The notes under the pieces were generated by a model. That model did no database searches, was not told the origin of the DNA, and saw only the letters and a program-made list of their open reading frames with translations. Position numbers and translations under genes: made by a program. From Methanobacterium sp. ERen5 (GTDB taxonomy: Archaea; Methanobacteriota; Methanobacteria; Methanobacteriales; Methanobacteriaceae): a stretch of 64,000 nt of DNA. The stretch is taken from positions 620,001 through 684,000 of the forward strand of contig CP099988.1 of the NCBI GenBank assembly GCA_024167805.1, given 5' to 3'. Positions 28,294 to 38,778 of the stretch are shown here, in pieces; within the stretch, counting starts at the first letter, position 1, and each line of letters opens with the position of its first letter.

Positions 28294-28608
28294 TTCGTCC
28301 TTATTACAGTTTTTAGTATCTGAAATTTAAATTTAAGTTTTTTCTAGATAATTTTATATCTCTTTACTAAATAATATCCTTCACCATTCTATTAAAAAGT
28401 TAAAATAAGGTAAATGTGTGATGTGGGTACAAAAATATATAAAAATAAGTTCTCCCAAATAGCCTTATAATATAGTTAAATGAATTTGATACAAAAATTT
28501 TGAAATAGTTCATTATAAACAAATTATTTTGAGAAACAGGAAGATTATGTATTTGTTTAATAATTAGAGATTATTAAACCCATCTATTAAAAAATCAAAG
28601 GTGATTCC
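28294..28608. other. 315-base gap between divergent genes
   Basis: No gene is seen. The stretch is very AT-rich and must carry promoters for aroD on the minus strand and the unknown gene on the plus strand; a TATA-like AAAAATATATAAAAATAAG lies at about 28430-28448. No clear repeat was found. Confidence 0.5.
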
Positions 28609-29331
28609 TTGAAATTAACATCCATTGGAGCAGATGTTTCATGCAACGATGTTTCATGTAGTAAGAACATGATAATGAATATCGAAAGAGATATACACGA
28701 AATTGTGGATGCTGGTGCATTCAAAGCAGCTTTAACAAATATAACTGGCGATGACGTGGTGATCAGTGCATTTGTAGATGATAATATGCTTGAAACTGTT
28801 AACAAATCAATAGTGGATGTTTTATCAAAAAATGCCGAAGACATTGGAGATCTTGGTGGAATTTCTGATACACCACAAGGTGCTGGTGAGGGAATATCCT
28901 ATGCCGAAGCCAAAATCAGACAGGATCGTTATCCTGATGGAGTCATACTTGCATTTGATACCTACGGAGGAGAACCCTTCGTTAAAAATGTGGTAAAGTC
29001 TTCCATGGATGCAGCAAGAAGCATGGATCATGTTACAGATATAGGTGGCGGAAATCAGGGAACTATTGAGATTCCTGGAGTTGGTTTTGTCTCAGATGAA
29101 ACTGATGATCCTGTGGTTGTTGCAACAATTGAAGACATTGAAGCTGTAGGAGTTGTTGCAGGTGCAATGGTAGGGGCTGCTTTAGGAAATAAAAATGTTT
29201 ATCTTGTTAAAAGAGGAACTCCTTCCTATGTAATTCCTGGAAGTGTGATAGTTTCTGTTTCAGCATTCATGAATGGGAATGTGATGGATCTTTCAGTTCC
29301 CCTCGCTCAGAGGATGAGAATTTTAGGTTAA
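28609..29331 (+). CDS. Unknown 240-residue protein upstream of sucD
   Basis: I do not recognise a characterised family. The protein is soluble, Gly-rich and alpha/beta: it begins LTSIGADVSCNDVSCSKN and contains LGGISDTPQGAGEGISYAEAKIRQDRYPDGVILAFDTYGGEPF, GGGNQGTIEIPGVGFVSDETDDP and a hydrophobic helix EAVGVVAGAMVGAALGNKNVYLV. The Gly-rich loops and acidic clusters suggest nucleotide or metal binding. The start is TTG at 28609 after GGTGATTC. It is followed 59 bases later by sucD, so a metabolic link to that operon is possible. Confidence 0.65.
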   Translation: MKLTSIGADVSCNDVSCSKNMIMNIERDIHEIVDAGAFKAALTNITGDDVVISAFVDDNMLETVNKSIVDVLSKNAEDIGDLGGISDTPQGAGEGISYAEAKIRQDRYPDGVILAFDTYGGEPFVKNVVKSSMDAARSMDHVTDIGGGNQGTIEIPGVGFVSDETDDPVVVATIEDIEAVGVVAGAMVGAALGNKNVYLVKRGTPSYVIPGSVIVSVSAFMNGNVMDLSVPLAQRMRILG

Positions 29332-29390
29332 AACGGAATAATAATTATTTGTAGTAATGTAAAATTTCTAAATATTAGGGGAGATAAATT

Positions 29391-30251
29391 ATGATAATTC
29401 TTGATGAAAATACCCGGTGCATTGTTCAGGGAATAACTGGTAAACAGGGATCTTTCCATGCTGAACAGATGATTAAGTACAACACCAACATCGTTGCTGG
29501 AACCAGTCCTGGCAAGGGAGGTCAGAACTTCAATGGACTTCCAATCTACAATTCAATTGAAGAAGCCAAAGATGAGCTAGATATAAATGCATCTATTATT
29601 TTTGTTCCAGCATCGTTTGCAAAGGATGCTGCATTTGAAGCAATTTCACAGTTGGACCTCGCAGTCATCATCACAGAACACATTCCAGTACATGATTCCA
29701 TGGAGATAGTGGAATATGCAAAAAGGGAAAATACCATTGTAATTGGACCTAACACTCCCGGTATAATCAGTCCTGGAATTGGAAAACTCGGTATTATGCC
29801 AACACATATATTTAACGAAGGAAACATAGGGATCGTGTCTAGAAGCGGCACTTTAACCTACGAAGTGGCAAATCAAGTCACAAATGCAGGGATGGGACAA
29901 AGTACATGTGTAGGAATTGGAGGAGATCCTGTGGTGGGTCTTGACTTTGCAGATGTACTTCAAAGGTTTGAAGATGATGATGACACAGCTGCAATGGTTA
30001 TGATTGGAGAAATTGGTGGAAACGCAGAAGAAATGGCTGCAGATTATATAAAGGAAAATATTAGCAAACCTGTTATTGCATACATTGCAGGTGTTACAGC
30101 ACCTCCCGGTAAAAGAATGGGACACGCCGGTGCAATAATAGAGGGTGATGCTGGTACAGCAGAAACCAAAATCAAAGCACTAGAAAATTCCGGTGCTCTT
30201 GTAGCTGACAGACCTTCGGAAATTGCTGACCTGATCTGGGACCTAATTTAA
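29391..30251 (+). CDS. sucD: Succinyl-CoA synthetase alpha subunit
   Basis: A 286-residue subunit that carries the CoA-binding site and the phospho-His. CoA-binding Rossmann start at [19 protein letters not shown], the power-helix glycines in [16 protein letters not shown] and the active His in [13 protein letters not shown]. In Methanobacteriales it serves the incomplete reductive TCA path between succinate and 2-oxoglutarate. The beta subunit gene, sucC, is not in the window, as is common in this order. The start follows AGGGGAGA. Confidence 0.95.
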   Translation: MIILDENTRCIVQGITGKQGSFHAEQMIKYNTNIVAGTSPGKGGQNFNGLPIYNSIEEAKDELDINASIIFVPASFAKDAAFEAISQLDLAVIITEHIPVHDSMEIVEYAKRENTIVIGPNTPGIISPGIGKLGIMPTHIFNEGNIGIVSRSGTLTYEVANQVTNAGMGQSTCVGIGGDPVVGLDFADVLQRFEDDDDTAAMVMIGEIGGNAEEMAADYIKENISKPVIAYIAGVTAPPGKRMGHAGAIIEGDAGTAETKIKALENSGALVADRPSEIADLIWDLI

Positions 30252-30386
30252 TTCCATAGAAAAATATTCATAGTAGCCTAATCAAGTAAATTCATTGGTA
30301 AATACCCATTAATGCCGAATAGAAAATCTGGCAGTTTAAAGATATTTTAACGAATTTAAGTATTAAATCAGTTTAAGTGAAGGATC

Positions 30387-31595
30387 ATGGCAGACGAAAA
30401 AGAATTAATCAATAAAATTGCTGATGGCCAGGTGAAACTGCATCAGGTTGAAAAGTTTACAGATGATGTGGATGAAGCTGTTACCATTCGTAGAAAGTTC
30501 GTTGAAAAAATTACTAACACCGAACTTAAACATCTATCCAACTACTCCCTATCAATGGAAGAAGCATTGAAACGGAATATTGAAAATCCAATTGGAACTG
30601 TTCAGATACCTGTTGGTATTGCTGGACCCCTCGCTATCCATGGAGAACATGCAGATGGAGAGTACTACGTTCCCATTGCAACTTCTGAAGGAGCACTGAT
30701 TGCATCTATAAACCGAGGATTTTCGGCAATTAGAGCAGGAGGAGGAGCTACTGCAAGAATTATTGATGATAAAATGACCAGAGCTCCTGTTATAAAAACT
30801 GCTTCAGTTTCAGAATCTCTTAAAATTAAAACATGGATTCAAACCAACTTCAGTAAATTAAAAGAAGCTGCAGAATCCACAACCAGACATGGAAAACTGG
30901 TTAAAATAGATCCTGTGGTGATTGTTGGAAAATATGTTTATCCCAGGTTTGTTTATACTACTGGAGACAGTATGGGAATGAACATGGTTACCATAGCCAC
31001 AGAAACTGCTCTTAACATGCTCATGGAGGAAACATCGGGTCATGTTATTTCACTGAGTGGAAATGTGGATGTAGATAAAAAACCAGCTGCAATGAACTTG
31101 ATCGAAGGAAGGGGTAAAACCATCAGTGCTGAAATTTCATTACCCCGAGAAGTTGTTGCAAAAACTTTGAAAACCACACCTGAAGCCATTGTAGAAGTTA
31201 ACACCGCTAAAAATTTTGTGGGATCTGCAATTTCAGGTAGTATGGGTTTTAACGCTCATTATGCCAATATGATTGGTGGTATTTTCTTGGCAACAGGACA
31301 GGATGAAGCTCACATTGTTGAAGGTAGTCTTGGAATAACTGTTGCAGAGGAAAATGATGGAAATCTTTACTTCTCAGTGACACTGCCAGATGTTCCTGTT
31401 GCAACCTTTGGTGGAGGAACAAGACTTGAAACTGCCAGAGAATGTTTAGAAATTATGGGAGTCTATGGTAGTGGTGGTGTAGGTAAATTTGCAGAAATTG
31501 TGGCAGGAACAGTTTTAGCAGGGGAACTTTCGCTCATGGGTGCGTTGGCTGCAGGTCACTTAGCACGTGCTCATAAAGATCTTGGAAGAGGTTAA
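30387..31595 (+). CDS. hmgA: HMG-CoA reductase, class I
   Basis: A 402-residue NADPH-dependent enzyme that makes mevalonate for archaeal isoprenoid lipids. Substrate-binding EGALIASINRGFSAIRAGGGATA, dinucleotide-binding TGDSMGMNMVTIAT, the VGSAISGSMGFNAHYANMIGG stretch and C-terminal catalytic His in LAAGHLARAHKDLGRG are all present. The ATG is preceded by GTGAAGGAT. It follows sucD by 135 bases and is probably read from its own promoter. Identification is secure. Confidence 0.96.
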   Translation: MADEKELINKIADGQVKLHQVEKFTDDVDEAVTIRRKFVEKITNTELKHLSNYSLSMEEALKRNIENPIGTVQIPVGIAGPLAIHGEHADGEYYVPIATSEGALIASINRGFSAIRAGGGATARIIDDKMTRAPVIKTASVSESLKIKTWIQTNFSKLKEAAESTTRHGKLVKIDPVVIVGKYVYPRFVYTTGDSMGMNMVTIATETALNMLMEETSGHVISLSGNVDVDKKPAAMNLIEGRGKTISAEISLPREVVAKTLKTTPEAIVEVNTAKNFVGSAISGSMGFNAHYANMIGGIFLATGQDEAHIVEGSLGITVAEENDGNLYFSVTLPDVPVATFGGGTRLETARECLEIMGVYGSGGVGKFAEIVAGTVLAGELSLMGALAAGHLARAHKDLGRG

Positions 31596-31727
31596 TTCAA
31601 AACTATTTATTCTAGGAAAATAATTGTATAAAAATTAGAGTAATATATTGAAGTTAATAATCTGGATTATCTAAAAAAGTCAAAAAATAAAATTTTCATG
31701 GAATTTAGTTAAGGAGAATTTCTACTC

Positions 31728-32312
31728 ATGTCAATACGGGAATTTATACAAGAATATCTTAAAATGAGCCGTTATGTTGCTTTAGGGACACTTGACGGAA
31801 TTTTAGCAGTTATGGGTGTTACTCTCGCAGCTAGTGGAGTAGCCAGTGCAGGAGGATTGCCAATTCCCAACTACGTCATAGGATTGACTGGATTGAGTGG
31901 AGGAATAGCATTAGCACTCTCCAATGCATTTGGTTCATTTATTGGTGAACGAGCAGAAGAAGCTCGTAATTTAAGAGAACTCGAACAAAAAATGGTTATT
32001 GGTGAGGGAGCTCTTGATGATACTGTAATACATAAACAGGCCAAGAAAAGAGTTTACATGAGCATGTTTGTCCATGGATTTTCGAGTTTTATTGGTTCAT
32101 TCGTCCCAGTTCTGCCTTTTATTTTAATTGCAAGCAGGATGACAGCCATATTTACAACCATAGGACTCTGTTTCATTGCATTGGTGATCCTTGGAATTTA
32201 CCTTGGAAAGGTTTCAAGGGAAAGCCTACTTAAAACCAGTATTGAAATCGTGCTCATTGGTGTTTTAATTGGATTTGTGAGCTTCGTGATCGGTGGAGGA
32301 CACGGAGGTTAA
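31728..32312 (+). CDS. VIT1/CCC1-like membrane protein
   Basis: A 194-residue membrane protein with four or five helices. The N-terminal RYVALGTLDGILAVMGVTLAASG and GLSGGIALALSNAFGSFIGERAEE match the VIT/CCC1 fold, in which two such regions form metal transport paths for Fe2+ or Mn2+. The cytoplasmic helix pair after residue 80 (RELEQKM...HKQAKKRVYM) is short. The C-terminus ends in GGGHGG. The ATG follows AAGGAGA. A metal transporter is likely; the direction and metal are not deducible. Confidence 0.75.
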   Translation: MSIREFIQEYLKMSRYVALGTLDGILAVMGVTLAASGVASAGGLPIPNYVIGLTGLSGGIALALSNAFGSFIGERAEEARNLRELEQKMVIGEGALDDTVIHKQAKKRVYMSMFVHGFSSFIGSFVPVLPFILIASRMTAIFTTIGLCFIALVILGIYLGKVSRESLLKTSIEIVLIGVLIGFVSFVIGGGHGG

Positions 32313-32349
32313 ATCTTTTTTTAAAATCCTAAAACTGGAGTTTATTCAT

Positions 32350-33195
32350 CTAAATTTCAAGGTTAAGATTGTAAACCTTCTCCACGTTTTCTACATGGAT
32401 CCTGTAGGCCTCATCCTCACTAAGCAGGCCTTGATCTATCATTTCTTTGGTACGTCTTGGCACTGTTTTAGGACCTAATACTGCTCCAGGGCGTGTTTTA
32501 TCATCCAGATAATCTGTTTCCATCAAAATATTTTTTCCCTTTTTTAATCCGGTTTTTACAACATCCTTGGTGGCTATTAACGAAGGAAGAAGTCCATGAT
32601 TTTCTTCTTCAAGTACGAATGGTCCTGAAAAATGTTTAATAACCTTGTTTCTGGGAAGTCCCACTTTATCTGCCATTTTTGCAAATTCTAAGTATTGGTT
32701 TGGACCTGCAGATTCTGTGTGAAGCTGAACTGGACAGTTTGCTTCTTTGGCAAGTTCCATGGCATAAACTAACAACCTATTTTGAGCATCGAGTTCTTCT
32801 GGACTTACTTCGTAGTGAGGCCTTCCAACTTCGCCGATTGCAACTGCTTCACCATCCAACACCAGCTTTTGAGCAGCTTCTAGGGCATTTTTTATTTTTT
32901 GTTCTGACTGGGTAACATCCATTCCAGCTTTGATAAGTCTGGAAAGTTCTGCTGGATGAACACCCACAACAGGAAATGCTTTTACATCAGTTTCAGTGTT
33001 GATTTCATTCACATACTTGATTACAAGTTCCATGGCTTCTTTATAATCTGTTGTGTTAACTGTCCACGTTGGTTTGTTTGGAACTATCATGAAGGAACCT
33101 CCAGCTCGTGAAAATTTGTTTGCTGTTTCCAAGGGTCCTTCACCGTTAACTGGATCAACGTGTATGTGATTGTCTGTTACAGGAATTTTATCCAT
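32350..33195 (-). CDS. TatD-related metal-dependent hydrolase
   Basis: A 281-residue amidohydrolase-fold protein. HxH is in DNHIHVDPVNGEG, then VGVHPAELS, the bridging Glu in AIGEVGRPHYEV, QLHTESAG and the terminal Asp in METDYLDD. It differs from the other TatD-family gene in this window (2485-3240) in having a longer N-terminal insertion and a C-terminal helix with TVPRRTKEM. Its start lies 22 bases after the aroE stop, so the two form a minus-strand pair. The substrate is unknown. Confidence 0.8.
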   Translation of the reverse strand: MDKIPVTDNHIHVDPVNGEGPLETANKFSRAGGSFMIVPNKPTWTVNTTDYKEAMELVIKYVNEINTETDVKAFPVVGVHPAELSRLIKAGMDVTQSEQKIKNALEAAQKLVLDGEAVAIGEVGRPHYEVSPEELDAQNRLLVYAMELAKEANCPVQLHTESAGPNQYLEFAKMADKVGLPRNKVIKHFSGPFVLEEENHGLLPSLIATKDVVKTGLKKGKNILMETDYLDDKTRPGAVLGPKTVPRRTKEMIDQGLLSEDEAYRIHVENVEKVYNLNLEI

Positions 33196-33217
33196 ACTAA
33201 AATCACCTTACATCTAT

Positions 33218-34078
33218 TCATATTTCATCCAAATCAAGCTCGTTCATGAGTGCATGTTGAAATATTTCCACTGGAGGTTCGATCCCAGTCCAGATCTTAA
33301 ATGATTCCACACCCTGGTACATGAGCATTTTTATGCCTGAAATTGATTTTGCCCCTGCTTTATCTGCTTCATTTAATAAACCTGTTTTCAGAGGATTGTA
33401 AACTATGTCGTTCACCACCATATCTGGATGCATCATCTCTGCAGTTACAACAGGTTTTTCATTGACATTAGGATACATTCCCACAGGAGTGGTATTAATT
33501 AGGATGGCTGTATCTGAAAGTTCTTGGGTGAGATTTTCATCGAGTCCTGAGACCCGAACTTCATGATCCAATTTTTCAACCAGGTCATTTTTGAGTTCAT
33601 CAGCCTTTTCAACTGTCCTGTTAGCTATGACTAAATTATCCACACCACTTAAAAGCAGCTGAAAAGCTATTGCCCTAGAAGCTCCTCCAGCACCAAGTAT
33701 AACCACTTTTTTATTTTTTACTGGTGTTACCTCCTCAATGGCCATAACAGCACCAATACCATCGGTATTATGACCTACAGCACCATCTTTTCCGAATTCT
33801 ATGGTGTTTACAGCACCTATGAGTCCTGCTGCAATATCCAAGTAGTCCAAATAGTTTATTACCTCGGTTTTATGAGGTATTGTAACGTTGAATCCCTTGA
33901 CTCCAAGTGATTGAGCTCCGAATATTGCATCTTCTAGATGTTCTGCTTTAACTTGGAATGGTACGTAAATATTATCCAGACCCAGTTCTTTAAAAGCTGC
34001 ATTATGCATTCCTGGTGATAATGAATGTTCAACAGGGTCACCTATAATTCCGAAAACATTTGTTTTTCCAGTAATCAT
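33218..34078 (-). CDS. aroE: Shikimate dehydrogenase
   Basis: A 286-residue NADP-dependent enzyme reducing 3-dehydroshikimate to shikimate. N-terminal GDPVEHSLSPGMHNAAF binds the substrate; the catalytic Lys is in FNVTIPHKTEV. The Rossmann loop is VILGAGGASRAIAF, followed by the basic ANRTVEKADEL that favours NADP. NDIVYNPLKT and KMLMYQGVESFKIWTG complete the family pattern. It is upstream of the TatD-related gene in the same direction. aroD at 27616 is the preceding pathway step. Confidence 0.96.
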   Translation of the reverse strand: MITGKTNVFGIIGDPVEHSLSPGMHNAAFKELGLDNIYVPFQVKAEHLEDAIFGAQSLGVKGFNVTIPHKTEVINYLDYLDIAAGLIGAVNTIEFGKDGAVGHNTDGIGAVMAIEEVTPVKNKKVVILGAGGASRAIAFQLLLSGVDNLVIANRTVEKADELKNDLVEKLDHEVRVSGLDENLTQELSDTAILINTTPVGMYPNVNEKPVVTAEMMHPDMVVNDIVYNPLKTGLLNEADKAGAKSISGIKMLMYQGVESFKIWTGIEPPVEIFQHALMNELDLDEI

Positions 34079-34375
34079 TTAGATCTCCATATAAAATTTT
34101 TTTAAGATGTGACTTAATATTCATTCACTTTCTACTCTGTTCTAACATTAATATAACAATTGAGAAATGAAAAATTATTTAGGATGTAAACTTAAGTTAG
34201 AGTTCTTATTTTGCAGAGTTTTACAATTAATACTGGGTTTTTGGTTAGTTTTTTCGTGATTTAGAAATTCTTTTATAAAGTGGACTTCATATATTTCTGT
34301 ATAGGATTTGGTGAAGTTTAATTATCTAATGAATGAATTGTTGGTAAATTATGTAAAATGGATTGAGGTGTACAA

Positions 34376-35038
34376 ATGCTTGCAAAACAGAGATTTGTTC
34401 TGGATACCACTGCTTTTACAGATACTCAACTTAGAGATGATTATGGTGAAGGTGATCTCTCAAAAACAGTTGATGCTATGCTTGATCTCATTGCAAAATC
34501 AAGAATTAAACTCAACATAAGCTGTCATATGCCTCCAATAACCTATAAAGAATTTACAGATTACATGTCTCGTTATGAATGTCCCGATGAAACCCTTGTG
34601 AAAGCAGAAACATGGATCGTGAAAAAAACTCCCAACAGATACGACACCAAAATTCCCTCAGTAATATTCTATGAATATGTTCAAGACATGAGGGAGAGGA
34701 TGAATAAGGGTATGAGAATATCTGAAAATGGAATATGGGAAGCAGCAGTAGAGTCCATGGTTATGATGTCACGTGGGACAAAAAAATCCGAAATTGAAGC
34801 AAAAGTACTTGGAAAAGCAATTACAGATTTTAGAAAACGTTACAGAGCAGCCTTACGTAAAGGAACCCTTGACAGTGCTCCAGATCTTGATGTTCTTCTG
34901 CTTGCCAAGGAACTTGGTGCTGGAGTTGTTGCTGCAGATGAAGGAATCAAAGTATGGGCAGAAAGGCTCGGACTCCGATTTTTAAGTGCCAAATCATTCC
35001 CACAAATGATGGAAGAGTACCTTCAGCACTACGACTAA
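34376..35038 (+). CDS. RNA-free ribonuclease P (HARP)
   Basis: A 220-residue PIN-like nuclease of the UPF0278 / RNA ligase partner family, shown in Aquifex and some archaea to cleave the tRNA 5' leader without RNA. Acidic metal site residues are in FVLDTTAFTDTQLRDD near the N-terminus and in PDLDVLLLAKELGAGVVAADEGIKVWAERLG near the C-terminus; a helical insert (about 80-150) with RRAALRKG-type basic residues binds tRNA. Archaea with it normally also have the RNA-based enzyme. GAGGTG precedes the ATG. An RNA ligase gene is not adjacent. Confidence 0.85.
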   Translation: MLAKQRFVLDTTAFTDTQLRDDYGEGDLSKTVDAMLDLIAKSRIKLNISCHMPPITYKEFTDYMSRYECPDETLVKAETWIVKKTPNRYDTKIPSVIFYEYVQDMRERMNKGMRISENGIWEAAVESMVMMSRGTKKSEIEAKVLGKAITDFRKRYRAALRKGTLDSAPDLDVLLLAKELGAGVVAADEGIKVWAERLGLRFLSAKSFPQMMEEYLQHYD

Positions 35039-35190
35039 AAAAATTAAAAATTTACATTGATTTTAACAATATTTCTTTTGTTGAAAACCACCATATTTTA
35101 AAAACATCGAGCCTAATAGTTTATAGTTGATACAAGACTCCTAAAAAAATAAATTAAATTTAAATTTGATGAATGGCAGGGAAGAATAAA

Positions 35191-36480
35191 ATGGAATTAC
35201 AAAGACCTAGAGGAACCAGAGATTTTCTTTTTGAAGAGATGAAGGAAAGAAAAAATGTAGAAAACACCATGAAAAGAATATTTGAATCTTATGGTTACGG
35301 CGAAATTAAAACTCCAATCTTTGAAGAATTATCGTTGTTCACAACAAAATCTGGAGAAGGAATTAAGGACCAAATATATCACTTTCAAGACAAAAGCGGG
35401 AGAGATCTTGCCCTCAGACCAGAATTAACCGCCCCCGTGGCAAGAATGTACATCAAAGAACTTCAAAAAGCACCTAAACCAGTTAAAATGTACTACTTTG
35501 GTAGCTGTTTTAGGTATGAAAGACCTCAGGCAGGCAGATTTAGACAGTTCTGGCAGTTGGGTTGTGAACTTATAGGTGCTAAATCACCAGGTTCTGAAGC
35601 TGAAGTCATAAGCATGGCAGCACACTGTCTAGATGAATTGGGACTCGAAAATTATGAGATACACATCGGAAACCTTGGAATTTTGAGGAACATATTAATC
35701 GATGCGAAAATTCTGGGTGACACCCAAGATCAGGTTATGGCCGCCATTGACAAAGGGGATGCCGAAGAACTTAAAACCCTTCTAAGCTCCATAAATACTG
35801 ATCAGGATTCTGAAGAACTGTTGTTAAAACTTATTGATATGAAGGGTGATGCATCAATATTGAAGGATGCAGAGACACTGATCAATTGCAGTGAAAATGC
35901 ATGTAATGCATTGTTCGAACTTGAAAAACTTTTAGAATCATTAGAGGCTTTTGGATTTTCAAATTACACAGTTAACCTCGGTATTGCCCGTGGATTGGAT
36001 TATTACACAGGCACAGTTTTCGAGATATACGTTCACGGGCTTGGTGCGCAAAAACAGATAAGTGGTGGGGGAACCTATAACTTAATAGAGCTGTTTGGCG
36101 GGGAGAAGGTTGAATCCACAGGATTTGCATTTGGTTTTGACAGGGTTATGGAAGCCTTGAAAAAACAGGAAACAGTCATAGACAAAGAAGAAGCAGTAAA
36201 AGTCTTTGTGGCACCTTTAAATTCAGATTTAAGTCTTACTGGCTATGAAATTGTCCAAAAATTAAGGAAATCCAACATCGGTGCAGAAGTTGATCTGGTT
36301 GGTAAAAAGTTGAAAAAGATCCTTTCATACGCTGACACAAAACAGATAAGTTATGTTGTTCTTCTGGGATCCAGAGAGTTTGAAGAGGGCAAAGTAACAG
36401 TCAAGGATATGAAATCTGGAGAACAGGAATCTGTGAATATTTCAGAGGTAGAATCCTACTTCAAGACTAAATTAATGTGA
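35191..36480 (+). CDS. hisS: Histidyl-tRNA synthetase
   Basis: A 429-residue class IIa synthetase. Motif 1 region RPRGTRDFLFEEM, motif 2 FRYERPQAGRFRQFWQLGCELIG, the histidine-binding ARGLDYYTGTVFEIY and motif 3 GFAFGFDRVMEAL are present; the last 90 residues form the anticodon-binding domain. The ATG at 35191 has AGGGAAG just ahead of it; the in-frame ATG at 35173 lacks a site. hisI follows, but hisS is translation machinery, not biosynthesis, so the neighbourhood may be coincidental. Confidence 0.95.
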   Translation: MELQRPRGTRDFLFEEMKERKNVENTMKRIFESYGYGEIKTPIFEELSLFTTKSGEGIKDQIYHFQDKSGRDLALRPELTAPVARMYIKELQKAPKPVKMYYFGSCFRYERPQAGRFRQFWQLGCELIGAKSPGSEAEVISMAAHCLDELGLENYEIHIGNLGILRNILIDAKILGDTQDQVMAAIDKGDAEELKTLLSSINTDQDSEELLLKLIDMKGDASILKDAETLINCSENACNALFELEKLLESLEAFGFSNYTVNLGIARGLDYYTGTVFEIYVHGLGAQKQISGGGTYNLIELFGGEKVESTGFAFGFDRVMEALKKQETVIDKEEAVKVFVAPLNSDLSLTGYEIVQKLRKSNIGAEVDLVGKKLKKILSYADTKQISYVVLLGSREFEEGKVTVKDMKSGEQESVNISEVESYFKTKLM

Positions 36481-36527
36481 TGTATAAACCTGTTTAATTA
36501 AAGAAAATTATGTTGAGAGGAGTTACA

Positions 36528-36925
36528 ATGGATAAACTTGATCTAAATTTCAGACATGAAGTAGGGGAGAAAAGTTAGTCATAGCCATAGCACAGGACCA
36601 TGTTAGTTCTGAAGTGTTAATGGTTGCATACATGAACAAAGAAGCCCTTAAAAAAACCCTTGAAACTGGTATTGCACATTACTACAGTACATCACGTAAA
36701 AAACTCTGGCTCAAGGGCGAAAGTTCAGGACATACACAGGAAGTTAAAGAAGTTTTAACTGATTGTGATGAAGATGCTGTTCTTTTAAAAGTTAAACAGA
36801 ATGGTGGAGCTTGTCATGAAGGTTATTATTCCTGTTTTTTCAGGGAAATAGAAACTGATTCAGGAAAACTTAAACTGGTAAAACAGAAAATATTCGAACC
36901 AGAACAGATTTATGGAGAGAAATGA
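36528..36925 (+). CDS. hisI: Phosphoribosyl-AMP cyclohydrolase, 1-base loss
   Basis: Opens the adenine ring of phosphoribosyl-AMP in histidine synthesis. The body is typical: VLMVAYMNKEALKKTLETGIAHYYSTSRKKLWLKGESSGHTQEV, DCDEDAVLLKVKQNGGACHEGYYSCFF with the zinc Cys residues. The ATG at 36528, with GAGAGGAG ahead, gives MDKLDLNFRHEVG and then stops. One added base in GGGGAGAAAA (36564-36573) joins it to EKLVIAIAQDHVSSEVLM, giving about 132 residues. The stop overlaps the next start codon, so translation with the PIN/ATPase gene is coupled. Confidence 0.9.
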
Positions 36926-38757
36926 TGAAAATCGTTCCAGATACAAGTGTAATAGTTGATGGTAGAATTACTAAGATCGTTCTAGACAAAGATTATCATG
37001 GATGCGAAGTCATAGTTCCAAAGGCAGTTATATCCGAACTGGAACACCAAGCCAACAAAGGTCGAGAAACAGGCTTCAATGGTTTAGGTGAGCTTAAAGA
37101 ATTGCAGAGACTATGCAGAGAAGGAAAAATTAAGCTAAGCTACGTCGGCAGAAGACCCAATCCTGATGAGATAGCCCTTGCAAAGGGTGGGGAAATTGAT
37201 GCCATGATCCGGGATACAGCAGGTGAACTCAAAGCCACACTCATAACCAGCGACAAGGTACAGAGGGAAGTTGCCCAAGCTCAAGGATTGGAGGCCATCT
37301 ACCTTAAACCGGAAATGATAGGCTACAAAGAGTTGATAATAGCCAAATACTTTGATGAAGACACCATGTCAATTCATCTCAAGGAAAATGTAGTTCCAAT
37401 GGCAAAAAAGGGCAGCCCCGGAAATATAAATCTGGTTAAAATCGGTTCAAACCCACTTAAAAGGTTGGAACTCGAGAAAATGGCCAGAGAAATAACTGAA
37501 ATGGCCAAAAGTGATTTTAAAAGTTTTATCGAAATTGAAATGGAAGGTGCCACAGTTGTACAGTTTAGGGAGTACAGAATATCAATAGCCAGACCACCAT
37601 TTTCAGACGGAGTTGAAATTACCGTTGTAAGACCAATTACCAAAGTATCCATGGATGATTATAAACTTCCAGAGAAACTGGTCGACAGATTAAAAAACAG
37701 TGCTAAGGGTATTTTAATTGCAGGATCTCCAGGAGCTGGTAAAACAACCTTTGCCCAGGCAGTTGCAGAATTTTACAGCGCAGATATGGGTGCAATAGTT
37801 AAAACCATGGAATCTCCACGTGATCTTCAAGTTGGAGATGAAATTACTCAGTATGCACCCCTTGAAAAAGACATGGGCAAAACTGCAGATATTCTTCTAT
37901 TAGTCAGACCAGACTACACCATCTACGATGAACTCAGAAAAACCAAGGATTTCAGGATATTTGCAGATATGAGACTTGCAGGTGTGGGCATGATTGGAGT
38001 GGTTCATGCAACAAGGCCAATAGACGCTATTCAAAGAATAATCGGTCGTGTAGAACTTGGAATGATACCCTCAATTGTTGATACAACCATCTTCATAAAC
38101 AACGGTGAAGTAGCAGCTATCTATGATGTTAAACTGACTGTGAAGGTTCCAACAGGTATGTTGGAAGCAGATCTTTCAAGACCTGTTATTGAAATTACTG
38201 ACTTTGAAACTGGTGATCTGGTGCATGAAGTGTACACCTACGGTGAACAGACCATAGTCATGGATGTGGGTGTTGAAACCTACGAAAAAACACCGGTACA
38301 AAAGATTGCTGAAAAGGAAATAGTGAAAGAGATCAAGAGAAGAATTCCTAATGCCACGGTAGAAGTGAACATGAAATCTGATAAACGTGCCACTGTACGC
38401 ATAAACGAAGATAACATTCCTAAGCTCATTGGTAAAAAGGGAAAAACCATAGACGAAGTTGAAAAGAAGATCGGCATAAGCATCGGAGTGGAAGCCCTTG
38501 AAGTTAAAGAGATTAAAGAGATGGAAAACAGTTTCAAGGTGGACACCGAAATTTCAGGTAATTATGTGGTTTTAAATTTTGAGAAGAATGTTGTTGGTAC
38601 TCCATTCGATATTTTAGTTGATGAAGACTATTTATTCACAGCTACAGTGGGCAAGAAAGGTAACATAAAGATCAAACAGGACATCGAACTTGCAACCATA
38701 ATAATCAATGCAATGAAAAAGAACATACCAATATACGCCAGGATCAGACAAGAATAG
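36922..38757 (+). CDS. PIN-domain/secretion-type ATPase with KH domain
   Basis: A 611-residue fusion. Residues 1-130 form a PIN (PINc) nuclease domain with acidic residues in [21 protein letters not shown] and TSDKVQ. Residues about 200-450 form a PilT/VirB11-type ATPase with Walker [10 protein letters not shown] and the [16 protein letters not shown] box. Residues about 480-530 form a KH domain with the GxxG loop in [12 protein letters not shown], then a beta-rich TRAM-like end. The family is found across archaea, and RNA processing or ribosome-linked work is a reasonable inference. It overlaps hisI by four bases. Confidence 0.88.
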   Translation: MMKIVPDTSVIVDGRITKIVLDKDYHGCEVIVPKAVISELEHQANKGRETGFNGLGELKELQRLCREGKIKLSYVGRRPNPDEIALAKGGEIDAMIRDTAGELKATLITSDKVQREVAQAQGLEAIYLKPEMIGYKELIIAKYFDEDTMSIHLKENVVPMAKKGSPGNINLVKIGSNPLKRLELEKMAREITEMAKSDFKSFIEIEMEGATVVQFREYRISIARPPFSDGVEITVVRPITKVSMDDYKLPEKLVDRLKNSAKGILIAGSPGAGKTTFAQAVAEFYSADMGAIVKTMESPRDLQVGDEITQYAPLEKDMGKTADILLLVRPDYTIYDELRKTKDFRIFADMRLAGVGMIGVVHATRPIDAIQRIIGRVELGMIPSIVDTTIFINNGEVAAIYDVKLTVKVPTGMLEADLSRPVIEITDFETGDLVHEVYTYGEQTIVMDVGVETYEKTPVQKIAEKEIVKEIKRRIPNATVEVNMKSDKRATVRINEDNIPKLIGKKGKTIDEVEKKIGISIGVEALEVKEIKEMENSFKVDTEISGNYVVLNFEKNVVGTPFDILVDEDYLFTATVGKKGNIKIKQDIELATIIINAMKKNIPIYARIRQE

Positions 38758-38778
38758 ACCGGAATCCGGAGAATTAAC

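Noticed and set aside
38759..38773. The CCGGAATCCGG palindrome as a regulator site.
   Set aside because: It lies directly over the ribosome binding site of the next gene and between close genes in one transcript, so chance or translation control is more likely than an operator.
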